Shown in pieces: positions 8,297-15,179 of a DNA stretch of 61,763 bases; the first letter of the stretch is position 1; every line of letters begins with the position of its first letter. The notes under the pieces were generated by a model. It saw only the letters and a list, made by a program, of their open reading frames with translations, was not told the DNA's origin and made no database searches. The stretch spans positions 23,294 through 85,056 of the forward strand of contig DMCN01000066.1 of NCBI GenBank assembly GCA_003445795.1, in the 5' to 3' direction. This stretch comes from Gallionellaceae bacterium. Its GTDB lineage: Bacteria > Pseudomonadota > Gammaproteobacteria > Burkholderiales > Gallionellaceae. A program made the translations under genes and the position numbers.

Positions 8297-9127
8297 TTAT
8301 CCGTGAAGGAGCTTGCCGCGCCCCTTTACCGTTCCGGTTGAAGTGGCCGTGCAAAGCATCAATCCCATCAAGCATGCATCGTTGCGAATCTTGGGGAAGC
8401 CGAGTTGCGCATAGGTGAATAGCGCCGTTTTGTTGGCTACGGCTTCTGTGGACATCTCGGTGCGGTGCCTTGTGCAGGTGATGCCGAAGTTGCCTGCCGT
8501 ACCTGTCGAAGCAGACAGGGTGACGCTGTTCACGCCACGGATGAACTTGCCGTTGGTCACCAGCGTATGCAGCGGAGTCATCCGGCCTGCAGGCATCGCT
8601 GTGCCGCCGATGGCGATGGCGGTAAGGTTGCCGGTAGTGCCGTCGCCATACGTGACGTTAACGGTAGCGTTGGAAGCCGTTGCGCCTGTCGCGGTGTACC
8701 ACTCCAACCACCAGGACAAATCGGAGTAATCTACATCGCCCAGGCGCTCTGCGGCCGGTGCAGTCACAGTTAGATCACAGCTCGTTGTGTTCTGCCCGGT
8801 GGTGACGTTGCCTACCAGTCCACCGAAATGAAGCAGTCGGTCGTGGATCTCAAGGTTGTTGTTCGCGTTGCCCGTTTGCAGCGTGTGCCAGCCGATGTAG
8901 GAGACCGCAGGGTCGGTCTGATTCGTGAACGGATGCGCGCCTGCCAAGGCGCTGGTGCAGACCGCAGAAGCTGCCGGGATAGCCGCCTGTGTCGGAATTC
9001 CCGTTGCTCTCCAGAGCGAGCAGTAAGTACCGGCCACCTGCGTGGCGATGGAAGCCTTGTCCCAGACCAGTTTTTCGTGCTGGTTTCCAAGCTTACTCAC
9101 CAGCGCATCGCGCGTATCGATGGTCAT
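8297..9127 (-). CDS. Hypothetical late phage protein, beta-rich (276 aa)
   Basis: I do not recognise the family. After a helical start (MTIDTRDALVSKLGNQHEKL), the protein is rich in Thr, Gly, Ala and Asn with alternating strands, for example ATVNVTYGDGTTGNLTAIAI and SVTLSASTGTAGNFGITCTR, typical of virion surface proteins. Its start overlaps the stop of the 54-aa gene upstream (ATGA), and the repeat-protein gene follows after 3 bp, so all are translated from one late message. Confidence 0.72.
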   Translation of the reverse strand: MTIDTRDALVSKLGNQHEKLVWDKASIATQVAGTYCSLWRATGIPTQAAIPAASAVCTSALAGAHPFTNQTDPAVSYIGWHTLQTGNANNNLEIHDRLLHFGGLVGNVTTGQNTTSCDLTVTAPAAERLGDVDYSDLSWWLEWYTATGATASNATVNVTYGDGTTGNLTAIAIGGTAMPAGRMTPLHTLVTNGKFIRGVNSVTLSASTGTAGNFGITCTRHRTEMSTEAVANKTALFTYAQLGFPKIRNDACLMGLMLCTATSTGTVKGRGKLLHG

Positions 9128-9288
9128 ACGGCCTCCAGATAGGAAGCATCGAAGCCGCCCGCATCCTGATCGAGGATGAAGACGGTCGTTCCGTCCGGGT
9201 TATTCACGATGTCTGCGATGGTGTAGACGCCGGGAAAAGACTCGGCGAACACCCCGACAACGCGCACTGGCTGGCCGATTGCGAACAT
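9124..9288 (-). CDS. Small hypothetical late phage protein (54 aa)
   Basis: This short gene starts with MFAIGQPVRVVGVFAESFPG and ends GGFDASYLEAV. Its stop overlaps the next start in an ATGA at 9124..9127, and it starts 3 bp after the gene upstream, so it fits the operon exactly. The content suggests a small SH3-like beta barrel. The function is unknown. Confidence 0.75.
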   Translation of the reverse strand: MFAIGQPVRVVGVFAESFPGVYTIADIVNNPDGTTVFILDQDAGGFDASYLEAV

Positions 9289-9291
9289 GGC

Positions 9292-9795
9292 TTAGTTGTC
9301 GAGCTGCAAGGTGGCTGCGCCCGCCGCAAAGCTGGGGGCGGCATCGCCGTTGTTGATCGTCTTGGGCGTGGTCAAGGCGGTGCGCCATAGCAGGTTGCCC
9401 GAGGTGGACGCATCGAACACGCAGTACTCGGTAACCAATCCCCAGCTCGCCGTGGGTGCCGGGAAGGTGATCGCGGCGTTGTTACTGGTGGTGCCGCCCG
9501 TACCGCTTGATGCGGCGGTGCTGCCAGCCGATTGCGTACCCGCCCAGTTAGCCAGGCTGGAGGTGACCGCCACCCTGGCATAGCTGCCGCCCGTGACCTC
9601 GGTGCCGCAGGCCGCATCCGACCCGGTGCTGGTCGCCAGCGCGACGTACACCGTGACGGGCATGGTGTACGCCTGGCCGCGCAGCAGTGCGTCGACGAGC
9701 TTGTTTTCGAGGTAGTCGGAAAGTGCACCGGCTTGCACCACAGCGGTGAAAGCCAGCAGCAACAGTCCGGTGATGAGGCGTTTAACTTTGTTCAT
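9292..9795 (-). CDS. Tail-fibre-like phage protein with N-terminal signal-like peptide
   Basis: Residues 1-22 (MNKVKRLITGLLLLAFTAVV and QA) look like a secretion signal with a probable cleavage after VQA. What follows, GALSDYLENKLVDALLRGQ then MPVTVYVALATS, is the usual start of a family of small phage structural or tail-fibre proteins that normally lack a leader. The rest is Thr/Ser/Ala-rich beta structure. AAGGA before the ATG supports this start. The leader is unusual for a virion protein and may target it to the membrane or periplasm. Confidence 0.72.
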   Translation of the reverse strand: MNKVKRLITGLLLLAFTAVVQAGALSDYLENKLVDALLRGQAYTMPVTVYVALATSTGSDAACGTEVTGGSYARVAVTSSLANWAGTQSAGSTAASSGTGGTTSNNAAITFPAPTASWGLVTEYCVFDASTSGNLLWRTALTTPKTINNGDAAPSFAAGAATLQLDN

Positions 9796-9807
9796 GTCGT
9801 CGTCCTT

Positions 9808-10050
9808 TTAACGGTGAGAATCGCATTCGGCCAGCTTACGGAGCTGGTCGCGGCATTGGCTGTAAAGCTCCATCGACTCGATGTGGTTGTCGCGCAAGTC
9901 CGCCAACCTTCCCGACTTCGCCGGTGGCGGTGCTGGACAATCGGTAGTCAAGTTTGCCGAGCAGGGGCGCGGCTGTATTAGCGTTGGCTGCGTTCCAGAG
10001 GCGCAGGCTGTTAGCATCAAGGCTGCAATCAGCGGTAACAGGGTTTTCAT
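9808..10050 (-). CDS. o-spanin, Rz1-like outer-membrane lipoprotein
   Basis: The frame starting MKTLLPLIAALMLTACASG has a lipoprotein signal with lipobox LTAC, followed by a short Pro-containing mature part (PAPPPAKSG). It overlaps the Rz-like gene in another frame at 9836..10050, the classical overlapped Rz/Rz1 arrangement. Rz1 sits in the outer membrane and with Rz fuses the two membranes in the final step of lysis. The mature protein is longer than lambda Rz1 (80 aa in total). Confidence 0.82.
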   Translation of the reverse strand: MKTLLPLIAALMLTACASGTQPTLIQPRPCSANLTTDCPAPPPAKSGRLADLRDNHIESMELYSQCRDQLRKLAECDSHR

Positions 10051-10291
10051 TGGCTTTCTCCTTGATCGTTCGGTACACCACACGGATCTGCTCGCGCGAG
10101 GTTTCGCGCGACTGGGCTACTTGTTCACGGCCTGTATTGGTTTCGTCCACCTTGGCTTGCGCGGCCTGCTGCGCTTGGGTTTGGTCGATGGCGCAGGCGG
10201 ACGACGCATGCTTGTCGCCATAGGCGTAACCGATACCGAACAGCGCGATAGATGACACAACCACGGCCAGCCAGTAGTTGAACGGGCTCAT
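9836..10291 (-). CDS. i-spanin, Rz-like inner-membrane protein
   Basis: The 151-aa product begins MSPFNYWLAVVVSSIALFGI, a single membrane anchor, and continues as a periplasmic helix with QAQQAAQAKVDETNTGREQV and REQIRVVYRTIKEKANEN, typical of Rz. The start at 10291 overlaps the stop of the holin candidate (ATGA). A longer frame from 10378 would lie inside the holin gene and is not preferred. Rz1 is nested downstream in another frame. Confidence 0.82.
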   Translation of the reverse strand: MSPFNYWLAVVVSSIALFGIGYAYGDKHASSACAIDQTQAQQAAQAKVDETNTGREQVAQSRETSREQIRVVYRTIKEKANENPVTADCSLDANSLRLWNAANANTAAPLLGKLDYRLSSTATGEVGKVGGLARQPHRVDGALQPMPRPAP

Positions 10292-10524
10292 TCCATCCTC
10301 CCCAGACCAAACATCAGCGGGGCTGTGGTGACGACACGCAGCGCAGTGTTGGCGACCGGAATCAGGATCGCCAACCACTGGTAGATTTCAGGCGATACCA
10401 GCGGCTTGATGGCCTCGTACTTCACTTCCAGCACGATGCCGATGGCCGAGAGCAGGTTCACCCACAGGGTGCGGGACTTGTACCAGGGCTTGAGTTCGAC
10501 GACGCGCGCCACTTGAGTGTCCAT
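10288..10524 (-). CDS. Putative holin (78 aa)
   Basis: The small protein has two hydrophobic stretches, residues about 20-34 (TLWVNLLSAIGIVLE) and about 48-68 (YQWLAILIPVANTALRVVTT), fitting a class II holin. It stands between the endolysin gene (8 bp upstream) and the spanins, which is the usual lysis-cassette order. The assignment rests on topology and neighbours. Confidence 0.75.
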   Translation of the reverse strand: MDTQVARVVELKPWYKSRTLWVNLLSAIGIVLEVKYEAIKPLVSPEIYQWLAILIPVANTALRVVTTAPLMFGLGRME

Positions 10525-10532
10525 GTGATTTC

Positions 10533-11003
10533 CTATGCGACGGTGTTGCGTGAGAGGGAAAGCCCGGCGGTATAGCTGACGCGGCCCTTGTCAAAATGGG
10601 CGGTCAACTCTTCGCAGCGATTGTTGTGGCGGGAAATAGCGAGATGCACCCACGCCCCTTCGTGGATGAGCTGGTCGTAATCGATCAGCGACCCGGCGAT
10701 CTTTTGTGCCACTTCCAGCGGGCTACCGAAGTCAGGGGCGATGAAGTCGACAGCCAAGCCATGCATGTGCGCACTGGTCTTCGCCCCGCCGATGGCCGCA
10801 TTGAGCGCCGGGCAGCGATAGCCGCTGCTGATGTAGATCGGAACGCCCAACTGCGCGCGCACACGCTCCATCGTGTCGGCAAGCAATCCAAGATTGCGCA
10901 CCACCTCGAAAGGCGGGTTGCTGTTGTTGATGCCCAAACGCAGCGCGGTGTCCGAGCGCAGCATTTCGTCCAGGGAAAAGTGATCAGTCAGGCGGAGTTT
11001 CAT
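10533..11003 (-). CDS. Endolysin, peptidase M15 family
   Basis: This 156-aa protein is a D-Ala-type metallopeptidase that cuts peptidoglycan cross-links. Zinc-binding motifs are visible: SSGYRCPALNAAIGGAKTSA, then HMHGLAVDF (H and D ligands) near residues 90-97, and WVHLAIS near residue 128 with the third histidine. The N-terminal FSLDEMLRSDTALRLGI is typical of the phage M15_3 group. No signal peptide is present, so it needs the holin. Confidence 0.9.
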   Translation of the reverse strand: MKLRLTDHFSLDEMLRSDTALRLGINNSNPPFEVVRNLGLLADTMERVRAQLGVPIYISSGYRCPALNAAIGGAKTSAHMHGLAVDFIAPDFGSPLEVAQKIAGSLIDYDQLIHEGAWVHLAISRHNNRCEELTAHFDKGRVSYTAGLSLSRNTVA

Positions 11004-11161
11004 GCCTTGCTCCAGCGCGAAGGCTCAATCAGGCAAAGGGATCGCTCAACGGTGTAATGCCCCACCGGACGCTTTGCGCATGAGCCGTAGTAATCCATGC
11101 GCGGATCGGTATGGCGCGTCCAGTTGGCACAAGTGCCGCAGGTGTGTTGAGGTGTGTTCAT
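11000..11161 (-). CDS. Small cysteine-containing protein (53 aa), first gene of minus late operon
   Basis: It starts MNTPQHTCGTCANWTRHTDP and contains C-x2-C, then later single cysteines (GSCAKRP, SLCLIEP), a layout common in small phage zinc-ribbon-like proteins. Its stop overlaps the endolysin start (ATGA at 11000..11003). It starts 33 bp after the late element at 11194..11216. The ribosome site is weak, so the exact start is less certain than the reading frame. Confidence 0.65.
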   Translation of the reverse strand: MNTPQHTCGTCANWTRHTDPRMDYYGSCAKRPVGHYTVERSLCLIEPSRWSKA

Positions 11162-11193
11162 GGCACGCGAGGTTACGCGCGCGCGGGGAGAGG

Positions 11194-11216
11194 GTTAAGC
11201 CGGAAACGTTTCCGCA
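11194..11216 (-). promoter_or_regulatory. Late-operon element, left copy (23 bp, palindromic core)
   Basis: On the minus strand these 23 bases are identical to 24102..24124 on the plus strand. The core GGAAACGTTTCC is a perfect 12-bp palindrome (CGGAAACGTTTCCG with flanks). In both places it lies directly after a Rho-independent terminator and 22-33 bp before the first gene of a late operon. It is therefore probably the promoter/activator site of late transcription, with Mor (23507..23911) as a candidate activator. The core also resembles LacI-family operators. Confidence 0.75.
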
Positions 11217-11220
11217 AAAA

Positions 11221-11244
11221 AGAAAAACCCCGCACTGGGCGGGG
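11221..11244 (-). terminator. Rho-independent terminator of the lysogenic operon
   Basis: On the minus strand, CCCCGC/GCGGGG (11228..11233 with 11239..11244) forms a GC stem followed by a run of T (A on the plus strand at 11221..11227, with more beyond). It ends transcripts coming from repressor, PDZ-YbjQ and lipoprotein genes and insulates the late element that follows immediately. Confidence 0.85.
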
Positions 11245-11277
11245 CTGGTTCAGTAGAGGGTGTGCGATTATTTATTT

Positions 11278-11700
11278 TTAGTAGAGCGTTCTCACTCGCA
11301 CGTATTTTTCAGTCATGCTTCGCGCGGAATCCTCTGGCAATTCATTGAAATCTGCTACGGTTGAAATGTCGTAATTGTAGAAATAGGACTTTCCAGCTTC
11401 GCATTTCACGAGCCTAGGGGTTGCATAAGGACCAGAAATCCAATGTTCTCCAGGAACAACATCCTTCACCACATAGCTACCTGGTGCAAGTCTCGAAATC
11501 TCTCGTCCATCAATAGAAAGTGGCCATGCACCTACCGCCCCGAGTAGCATCACCTCGCGAATAATTACCAAAGTGGCCTTTCCTTCGGTGGGTTTCGAGA
11601 TGAATTTCCCTTGTTCGTCATGTTTAAATTCAGGCGGGACAACTGCACATCCGGCAAGCAATATTGTCAACAAAGCAAATGGGATAAGCGCTCTTTTCAT
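11278..11700 (-). CDS. DUF2846-like lipoprotein (140 aa), probable lysogenic cargo
   Basis: The start at 11700 is preceded by GGAG at 6-bp spacing. The protein begins MKRALIPFALLTILLAGC, a lipoprotein signal with lipobox LAGC. The mature part has ATLVIIREVMLLGAVGAWPL, a stretch with ISRLAPGSYVVKDVVPGEH, and KCEAGKSYFYNYD, matching the DUF2846 family of envelope lipoproteins. The function of the family is unknown. The gene follows the PDZ-YbjQ gene, is read in the same direction as the repressor and ends at a terminator, so it is probably expressed in the lysogen. Confidence 0.78.
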   Translation of the reverse strand: MKRALIPFALLTILLAGCAVVPPEFKHDEQGKFISKPTEGKATLVIIREVMLLGAVGAWPLSIDGREISRLAPGSYVVKDVVPGEHWISGPYATPRLVKCEAGKSYFYNYDISTVADFNELPEDSARSMTEKYVRVRTLY

Positions 11701-11713
11701 GTATTTCTCCATG

Positions 11714-12412
11714 TCAAATCTTCTCAACCACCACGGCTGTGCCGCTAGCCACGAGGAATAGCATACTCTTCCCGCCCCCGGATATCTCGCTGTAGTCCAG
11801 ATCCACGCCGATCACAGCATTGGCGCCGAGGCGGTCGGCTTCTGCCTTCAGGTTGACCAGGCAAGATTCACGCGCTTCGCGCAGTTCGTCTTGCAACGAT
11901 CCGCTGCGACCGCCGATCGCATCCGTAATGCTGGCAAAAAACTCCCGGATCACATTCACGCCGCCGACGTATTCGGCGGTGATGATCTCGCGGTGGTCAA
12001 CGATGCGATACCCTTCCAGTTGCGGCGCGGTGGTGGTTTTGATGCTGGATACGCGACGCATCCACTCTTCCAGCTTGGCCTGCTTTTGGGCTTCCCTTTC
12101 CTGCTCGGAAAGGATCTCTGATTCTTTTAGAAACCCGCTCAAAACCTCACCGACACCCTCGATCACTGTGTCCTGTATTGGGTATGTAACAAGCGAAATA
12201 CCCAACGACCCAGCTGCCACGCGATGGTTAATGACTTGCCTGTTGCGGATCACCACCAGGTCGTTTTCAGCGCCAACATTAGCGGGTGAAACTAAATCCC
12301 TGATCGTTTCGAGTTCGAGGCCGTTGTATTTGTACAGCACATCATGCACGCGAATACCCAGCTTTGCGGCTTTCCCAGTTGGATCGACATCGACAACAAC
12401 GAGACCTGGCAT
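11714..12412 (-). CDS. PDZ domain fused to YbjQ-family domain
   Basis: Residues about 1-60 form a PDZ-like domain (DVDPTGKAAKLGIRVHDVLY, then LVVIRNRQVI). After a helical linker, residues about 125-232 are a YbjQ-type domain: EYVGGVNVIREFFASITDAI, then GGRSGSLQDELREARESC, then ADRLGANAVIGVDLDYSEI. YbjQ proteins form ring pentamers and have been called heavy-metal-binding, but their job is unclear. The gene starts 11 bp after the repressor gene and is not a known morphogenesis gene, so it looks like prophage cargo acting in the host. Confidence 0.82.
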   Translation of the reverse strand: MPGLVVVDVDPTGKAAKLGIRVHDVLYKYNGLELETIRDLVSPANVGAENDLVVIRNRQVINHRVAAGSLGISLVTYPIQDTVIEGVGEVLSGFLKESEILSEQEREAQKQAKLEEWMRRVSSIKTTTAPQLEGYRIVDHREIITAEYVGGVNVIREFFASITDAIGGRSGSLQDELREARESCLVNLKAEADRLGANAVIGVDLDYSEISGGGKSMLFLVASGTAVVVEKI

Positions 12413-12423
12413 AACAACCTCCC

Positions 12424-13008
12424 TCAGAAAAAACTAGATGCATATGGTGGCGGTGGCGGAAACCTCTTCGCCCACCCAAGTCGCATAAACACTTCCAGCA
12501 ACTTCTGCATGCCGTCCTTATCGAGGCGCTTCATATGCTCAAGCCCACCGCTCTGCGCACTCATCTTCACCGACAGGTTATACAGATCGGCGGCGTATCC
12601 AATCTGGACTGCGGCTGGTTGCGCCTCAAACTCGGCCCCGTGCACCTGCCTGCAAGCAGCGTGACAAGCCGCCAGGATATTCACCTCAATCGCCGAACCT
12701 GTCGCCTCTGATGATCCGCCAGCCATGTACACGTTTTCCAGTTGACGCAATCTTCTGGGAGATCCGGTAGTCACGGTTTGTGAATATTCTGGTGAAAATA
12801 CAGCATCGAGGGATATGCCGCGTCCGTTCGAGACGGCAACCACCTCGTCGTATGGAATCGACCCGCTCTTCTTGCGATTGGCGAATGTATTGGGCTTCAT
12901 GCCCAGTGCATCGGCCAGTTCGGCATCCGTTTTAACGGCTAGCAGAACCCGCAGCCGATCCATGACGGCGTCAAATAGTTCACGATTTGTGTTTTCCGTG
13001 CTTGACAT
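12424..13008 (-). CDS. Phage repressor, CI-type helix-turn-helix
   Basis: The N-terminal domain (LLAVKTDAELADALGMKPNT, then FANRKKSGSIPYDEVVAVS) matches the phage CI repressor HTH family. The remaining roughly 120 residues lack the Ser/Lys pair of LexA-type self-cleaving repressors, so induction is probably not by RecA-driven cleavage. The gene is divergent from the early operon, and three TTCAC-N5-GTG sites lie across the shared promoter region. It ends in an unusual Pro run (PPPPPY). Confidence 0.85.
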   Translation of the reverse strand: MSSTENTNRELFDAVMDRLRVLLAVKTDAELADALGMKPNTFANRKKSGSIPYDEVVAVSNGRGISLDAVFSPEYSQTVTTGSPRRLRQLENVYMAGGSSEATGSAIEVNILAACHAACRQVHGAEFEAQPAAVQIGYAADLYNLSVKMSAQSGGLEHMKRLDKDGMQKLLEVFMRLGWAKRFPPPPPYASSFF

Positions 13009-13044
13009 TCACGTTCCGTGTATTAAGATGCTCACAAATTGTGA
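12979..13044. promoter_or_regulatory. Early promoter and three repressor-operator-like sites
   Basis: Three sites share TTCAC-N5-GTG or its near form: 12979..12991, 13008..13020 and 13032..13044 (TCACAAATTGTGA, a perfect palindrome). A plus-strand promoter fits between them: TTGACA at 13002..13007, then 16 bp, then TAAGAT at 13024..13029. The middle operator occupies the -35/-10 spacer, so repressor or Cro-like protein bound there would shut off early transcription. The first site lies inside the repressor coding start, allowing autoregulation. Confidence 0.72.
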
Positions 13045-13073
13045 ACATAATTGCATCACGAAAGGACACGAAC

Positions 13074-13268
13074 ATGTCTTCCGATCAGGTCAAAAAACGA
13101 TTCAGACAGCAAGGCACCACCTTTACCGACTGGGCCAAAAAGAACGGCTACACCAGGAACGAGGTGTATCGGGTACTCAACGGCCAAGCCAAGGGCAACT
13201 ACGGCAAGGCGCATGAGATCGCCGTCAAGCTCGGTCTGAAACAAGACCCCGAAAAACTCGCCGCCTAG
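13074..13268 (+). CDS. Cro/Ner-like DNA-binding protein (64 aa)
   Basis: First gene of the early operon, divergent from the repressor. The sequence TTFTDWAKKNGYTRNEVYRV followed by LNGQAKGNYGKAHEIAVKLG is a single helix-turn-helix with little else, as in Ner/Cro proteins that damp repressor and early transcription. The ATG at 13074 follows AAAGGA at suitable distance. Confidence 0.8.
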   Translation: MSSDQVKKRFRQQGTTFTDWAKKNGYTRNEVYRVLNGQAKGNYGKAHEIAVKLGLKQDPEKLAA

Positions 13269-13276
13269 GAGCCGCC

Positions 13277-13393
13277 ATGCGAATCGCTTTGTGTATAGCG
13301 GCATTTTACGCAATAAAAACTGCTTTCACTCATTCCAAGCGCCTATTTGTTTGGACGGCTGTTCAAGCACGTGAAGTGAGGTCATTCCAATGA
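13277..13393 (+). CDS. Small early peptide (38 aa), partly hydrophobic
   Basis: The ATG at 13277 follows AGGAG by 5 bases, and the stop overlaps the next start (ATGA at 13390..13393), which together support a real gene. The peptide begins MRIALCIAAFYAIKTAF, a short hydrophobic helix, and ends basic. No family is recognised. Confidence 0.6.
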   Translation: MRIALCIAAFYAIKTAFTHSKRLFVWTAVQAREVRSFQ

Positions 13394-13866
13394 CACGACG
13401 CAATTGGAAGCGCATCCAGCCCACCAGCCTGCGCCAGGCATTGGAGCTGTGCAAAGACCACGCCCGCGAACGCCTAAACCTGTCGGTCGAACTCATTGCA
13501 GACCGCATGGGGGTGACCGATCACTGGACCCTCTACAAGTGGATCCAGAAGGGCAGCATCCCGGCCAACATGATCCGGCCATACGAGATCGTCTGCGGAA
13601 TCGATTACGTCACCCGCTGGCTGGCAGCAAGCGCAGGACGCTTGTTGATCGAAGTTCCTACCGGCCGCGCCGCCACCCCATCCGACATTCAAGCCCTGCA
13701 GGAGCTGCTCAATACAGCGGTCGGGCAGCTGCTCCAGTTCCACAGCGGCAAGGCGCAGGCGGATGACGCGCTGGCCGCGATCCAGCAGGGCATGGAGGGC
13801 TTGGCCTGGCACAAAGGCAACGTCGAGAAGCATCTGCAACCCGAGTTTCAATTCACTGAGGAATAG
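13390..13866 (+). CDS. Phage regulatory protein with helix-turn-helix (158 aa)
   Basis: Residues about 15-75 (SLRQALELCKDHARERLNLS, then ELIADRMGVTDHWTLYKWIQ) form a helix-turn-helix of the type seen in phage CII/CP76-like regulators. The C-terminal half is helical and Gln-rich (IQALQELLNTAVGQLLQFHS). Start overlap with the 38-aa gene suggests coupling. It probably controls early transcription, but the target is not visible. Confidence 0.72.
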   Translation: MTRRNWKRIQPTSLRQALELCKDHARERLNLSVELIADRMGVTDHWTLYKWIQKGSIPANMIRPYEIVCGIDYVTRWLAASAGRLLIEVPTGRAATPSDIQALQELLNTAVGQLLQFHSGKAQADDALAAIQQGMEGLAWHKGNVEKHLQPEFQFTEE

Positions 13867-13868
13867 GC

Positions 13869-14171
13869 ATGGCAACGAAACCAAACCAATCCGCGACCAA
13901 GCTTTTCACCGTGCTGGACGTGCTGTGGCGCAACTTCGCCAATGGCTACACGCCGGGCGAATTGGCAAAGGCCACCGGACTCAGCGCCAGCAGCATCACC
14001 GTCTACGTCAAGACGCTGCAGGAGGCTGGATACGCCGAGCAGATACCAACCACAAACCGCATCCGCGTCTCCGTGCAGGCCGCGCGCAAGGCGCTGCAAG
14101 TGATGCAAAGCCTGGACGCCGAAGAGCGCCGCATCGGGGAAATTCGCAATCGCCTTTCAACATCAGCATAA
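13869..14171 (+). CDS. Winged-helix DNA-binding protein (100 aa)
   Basis: The sequence FANGYTPGELAKATGLSASS, followed by ITVYVKTLQEAGYAEQIPTT, is a clear winged helix of the IclR/MarR-like fold. There is no further domain beyond a helical tail. It follows the preceding regulator by 2 bp in the early operon. The role is unknown; regulation or assistance to transposition are both possible. Confidence 0.75.
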   Translation: MATKPNQSATKLFTVLDVLWRNFANGYTPGELAKATGLSASSITVYVKTLQEAGYAEQIPTTNRIRVSVQAARKALQVMQSLDAEERRIGEIRNRLSTSA

Positions 14172-14183
14172 GGGAGCAACAAC

Positions 14184-15170
14184 ATGGCACGCAAAGCTAC
14201 AACCACAACAGCTGAGTCGCACGTAGTCACCAAAGAACAGACGCCTGCAATCGATGCGGCTTTTCTGGCCGCCAATCAATTGGCGGTAATGAAGGATCAG
14301 TACAGCGAAGATCGCGATCTGGCCAACCAGATGCTTGGTCAGATTCAAATGAGCATTTCAATATCAAAATTCACGACGGTCGTGGGTTTGTCAAAGCTCC
14401 GCGAAATCAAGGAAAGCAAGCTTTATAAGGCTTTGGCGGGCAAAACCATCGTTTTGGCTAACGGCGAAAATACCCGACTCGTCGGGACTTGGGCCGAATA
14501 TTGCGAGTTGCTCGGGACTTCCGCCAACAAGATCGATGAAGACCTGATGAACCTCCGCGTCTTCGGCGAGGATGCGATGGAAAGCCTCACCCGCATCGGT
14601 GCCGGATACCGTGAACTGCGCCAACTGCGCAAACTGCCAGAAGACCAACAGGCCGCGCTGATCGAGGTCGCCAAGCTGGGTGACAAGGATTCGTTCATCG
14701 AGTTGGCCGAAGAGATCATCGCCAAGCATGCCAAGGAAAAGGAAGAGCTGACCAAGGCCAAAGCCGAGCTGCAGGCCGACTACGAGGCCCAAGGCACGAT
14801 CATCAGGAAGAAAGACGAGAAGCTCAACAGCGTCGAGAAGCAGCTGCACAAGCTGCAAAACCGTGCCGGTGATTGGCATCCGCGCGCAACCGAGATCGCC
14901 ATCGAAACCACACGTCATGCGGCTGGAGCGCTCGAAGCGCTCGACAAGCTCGATGCCATGCGCGATGCGATCCTGACCGAAGAGTTCGGCGAAGAAGATC
15001 GCGATGCCGCCATTGAGGCAATGGCGGTCGTGTACTACGACGGCGTGAGCCAGATCGCGGGCAGGCTGGCCGAGGTGATGGCGGCCTGTGAAGAGGTGTT
15101 CATCGGCTACAAGGAAAAAGCCCGCCCGATGCTGGACGTTGAAGCCTTTCAACCCAAGGCTAGCAAGTAA
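14184..15170 (+). CDS. Early phage coiled-coil protein (328 aa), function unknown
   Basis: It sits directly before the transposase gene. The N-terminal half is helical with LSKLREIKESKLYKALAGK and TWAEYCELLGTSANKIDEDL, and resembles proteins that accompany transposases in B3-like phages. Residues about 185-235 form a charged coiled coil (EKEELTKAKAELQADYEAQG). It has no enzymatic motif that I can see. The good ribosome site GGGAG at 14171..14175 supports the start. Confidence 0.72.
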   Translation: MARKATTTTAESHVVTKEQTPAIDAAFLAANQLAVMKDQYSEDRDLANQMLGQIQMSISISKFTTVVGLSKLREIKESKLYKALAGKTIVLANGENTRLVGTWAEYCELLGTSANKIDEDLMNLRVFGEDAMESLTRIGAGYRELRQLRKLPEDQQAALIEVAKLGDKDSFIELAEEIIAKHAKEKEELTKAKAELQADYEAQGTIIRKKDEKLNSVEKQLHKLQNRAGDWHPRATEIAIETTRHAAGALEALDKLDAMRDAILTEEFGEEDRDAAIEAMAVVYYDGVSQIAGRLAEVMAACEEVFIGYKEKARPMLDVEAFQPKASK

Positions 15171-15179
15171 GGGGCGATC

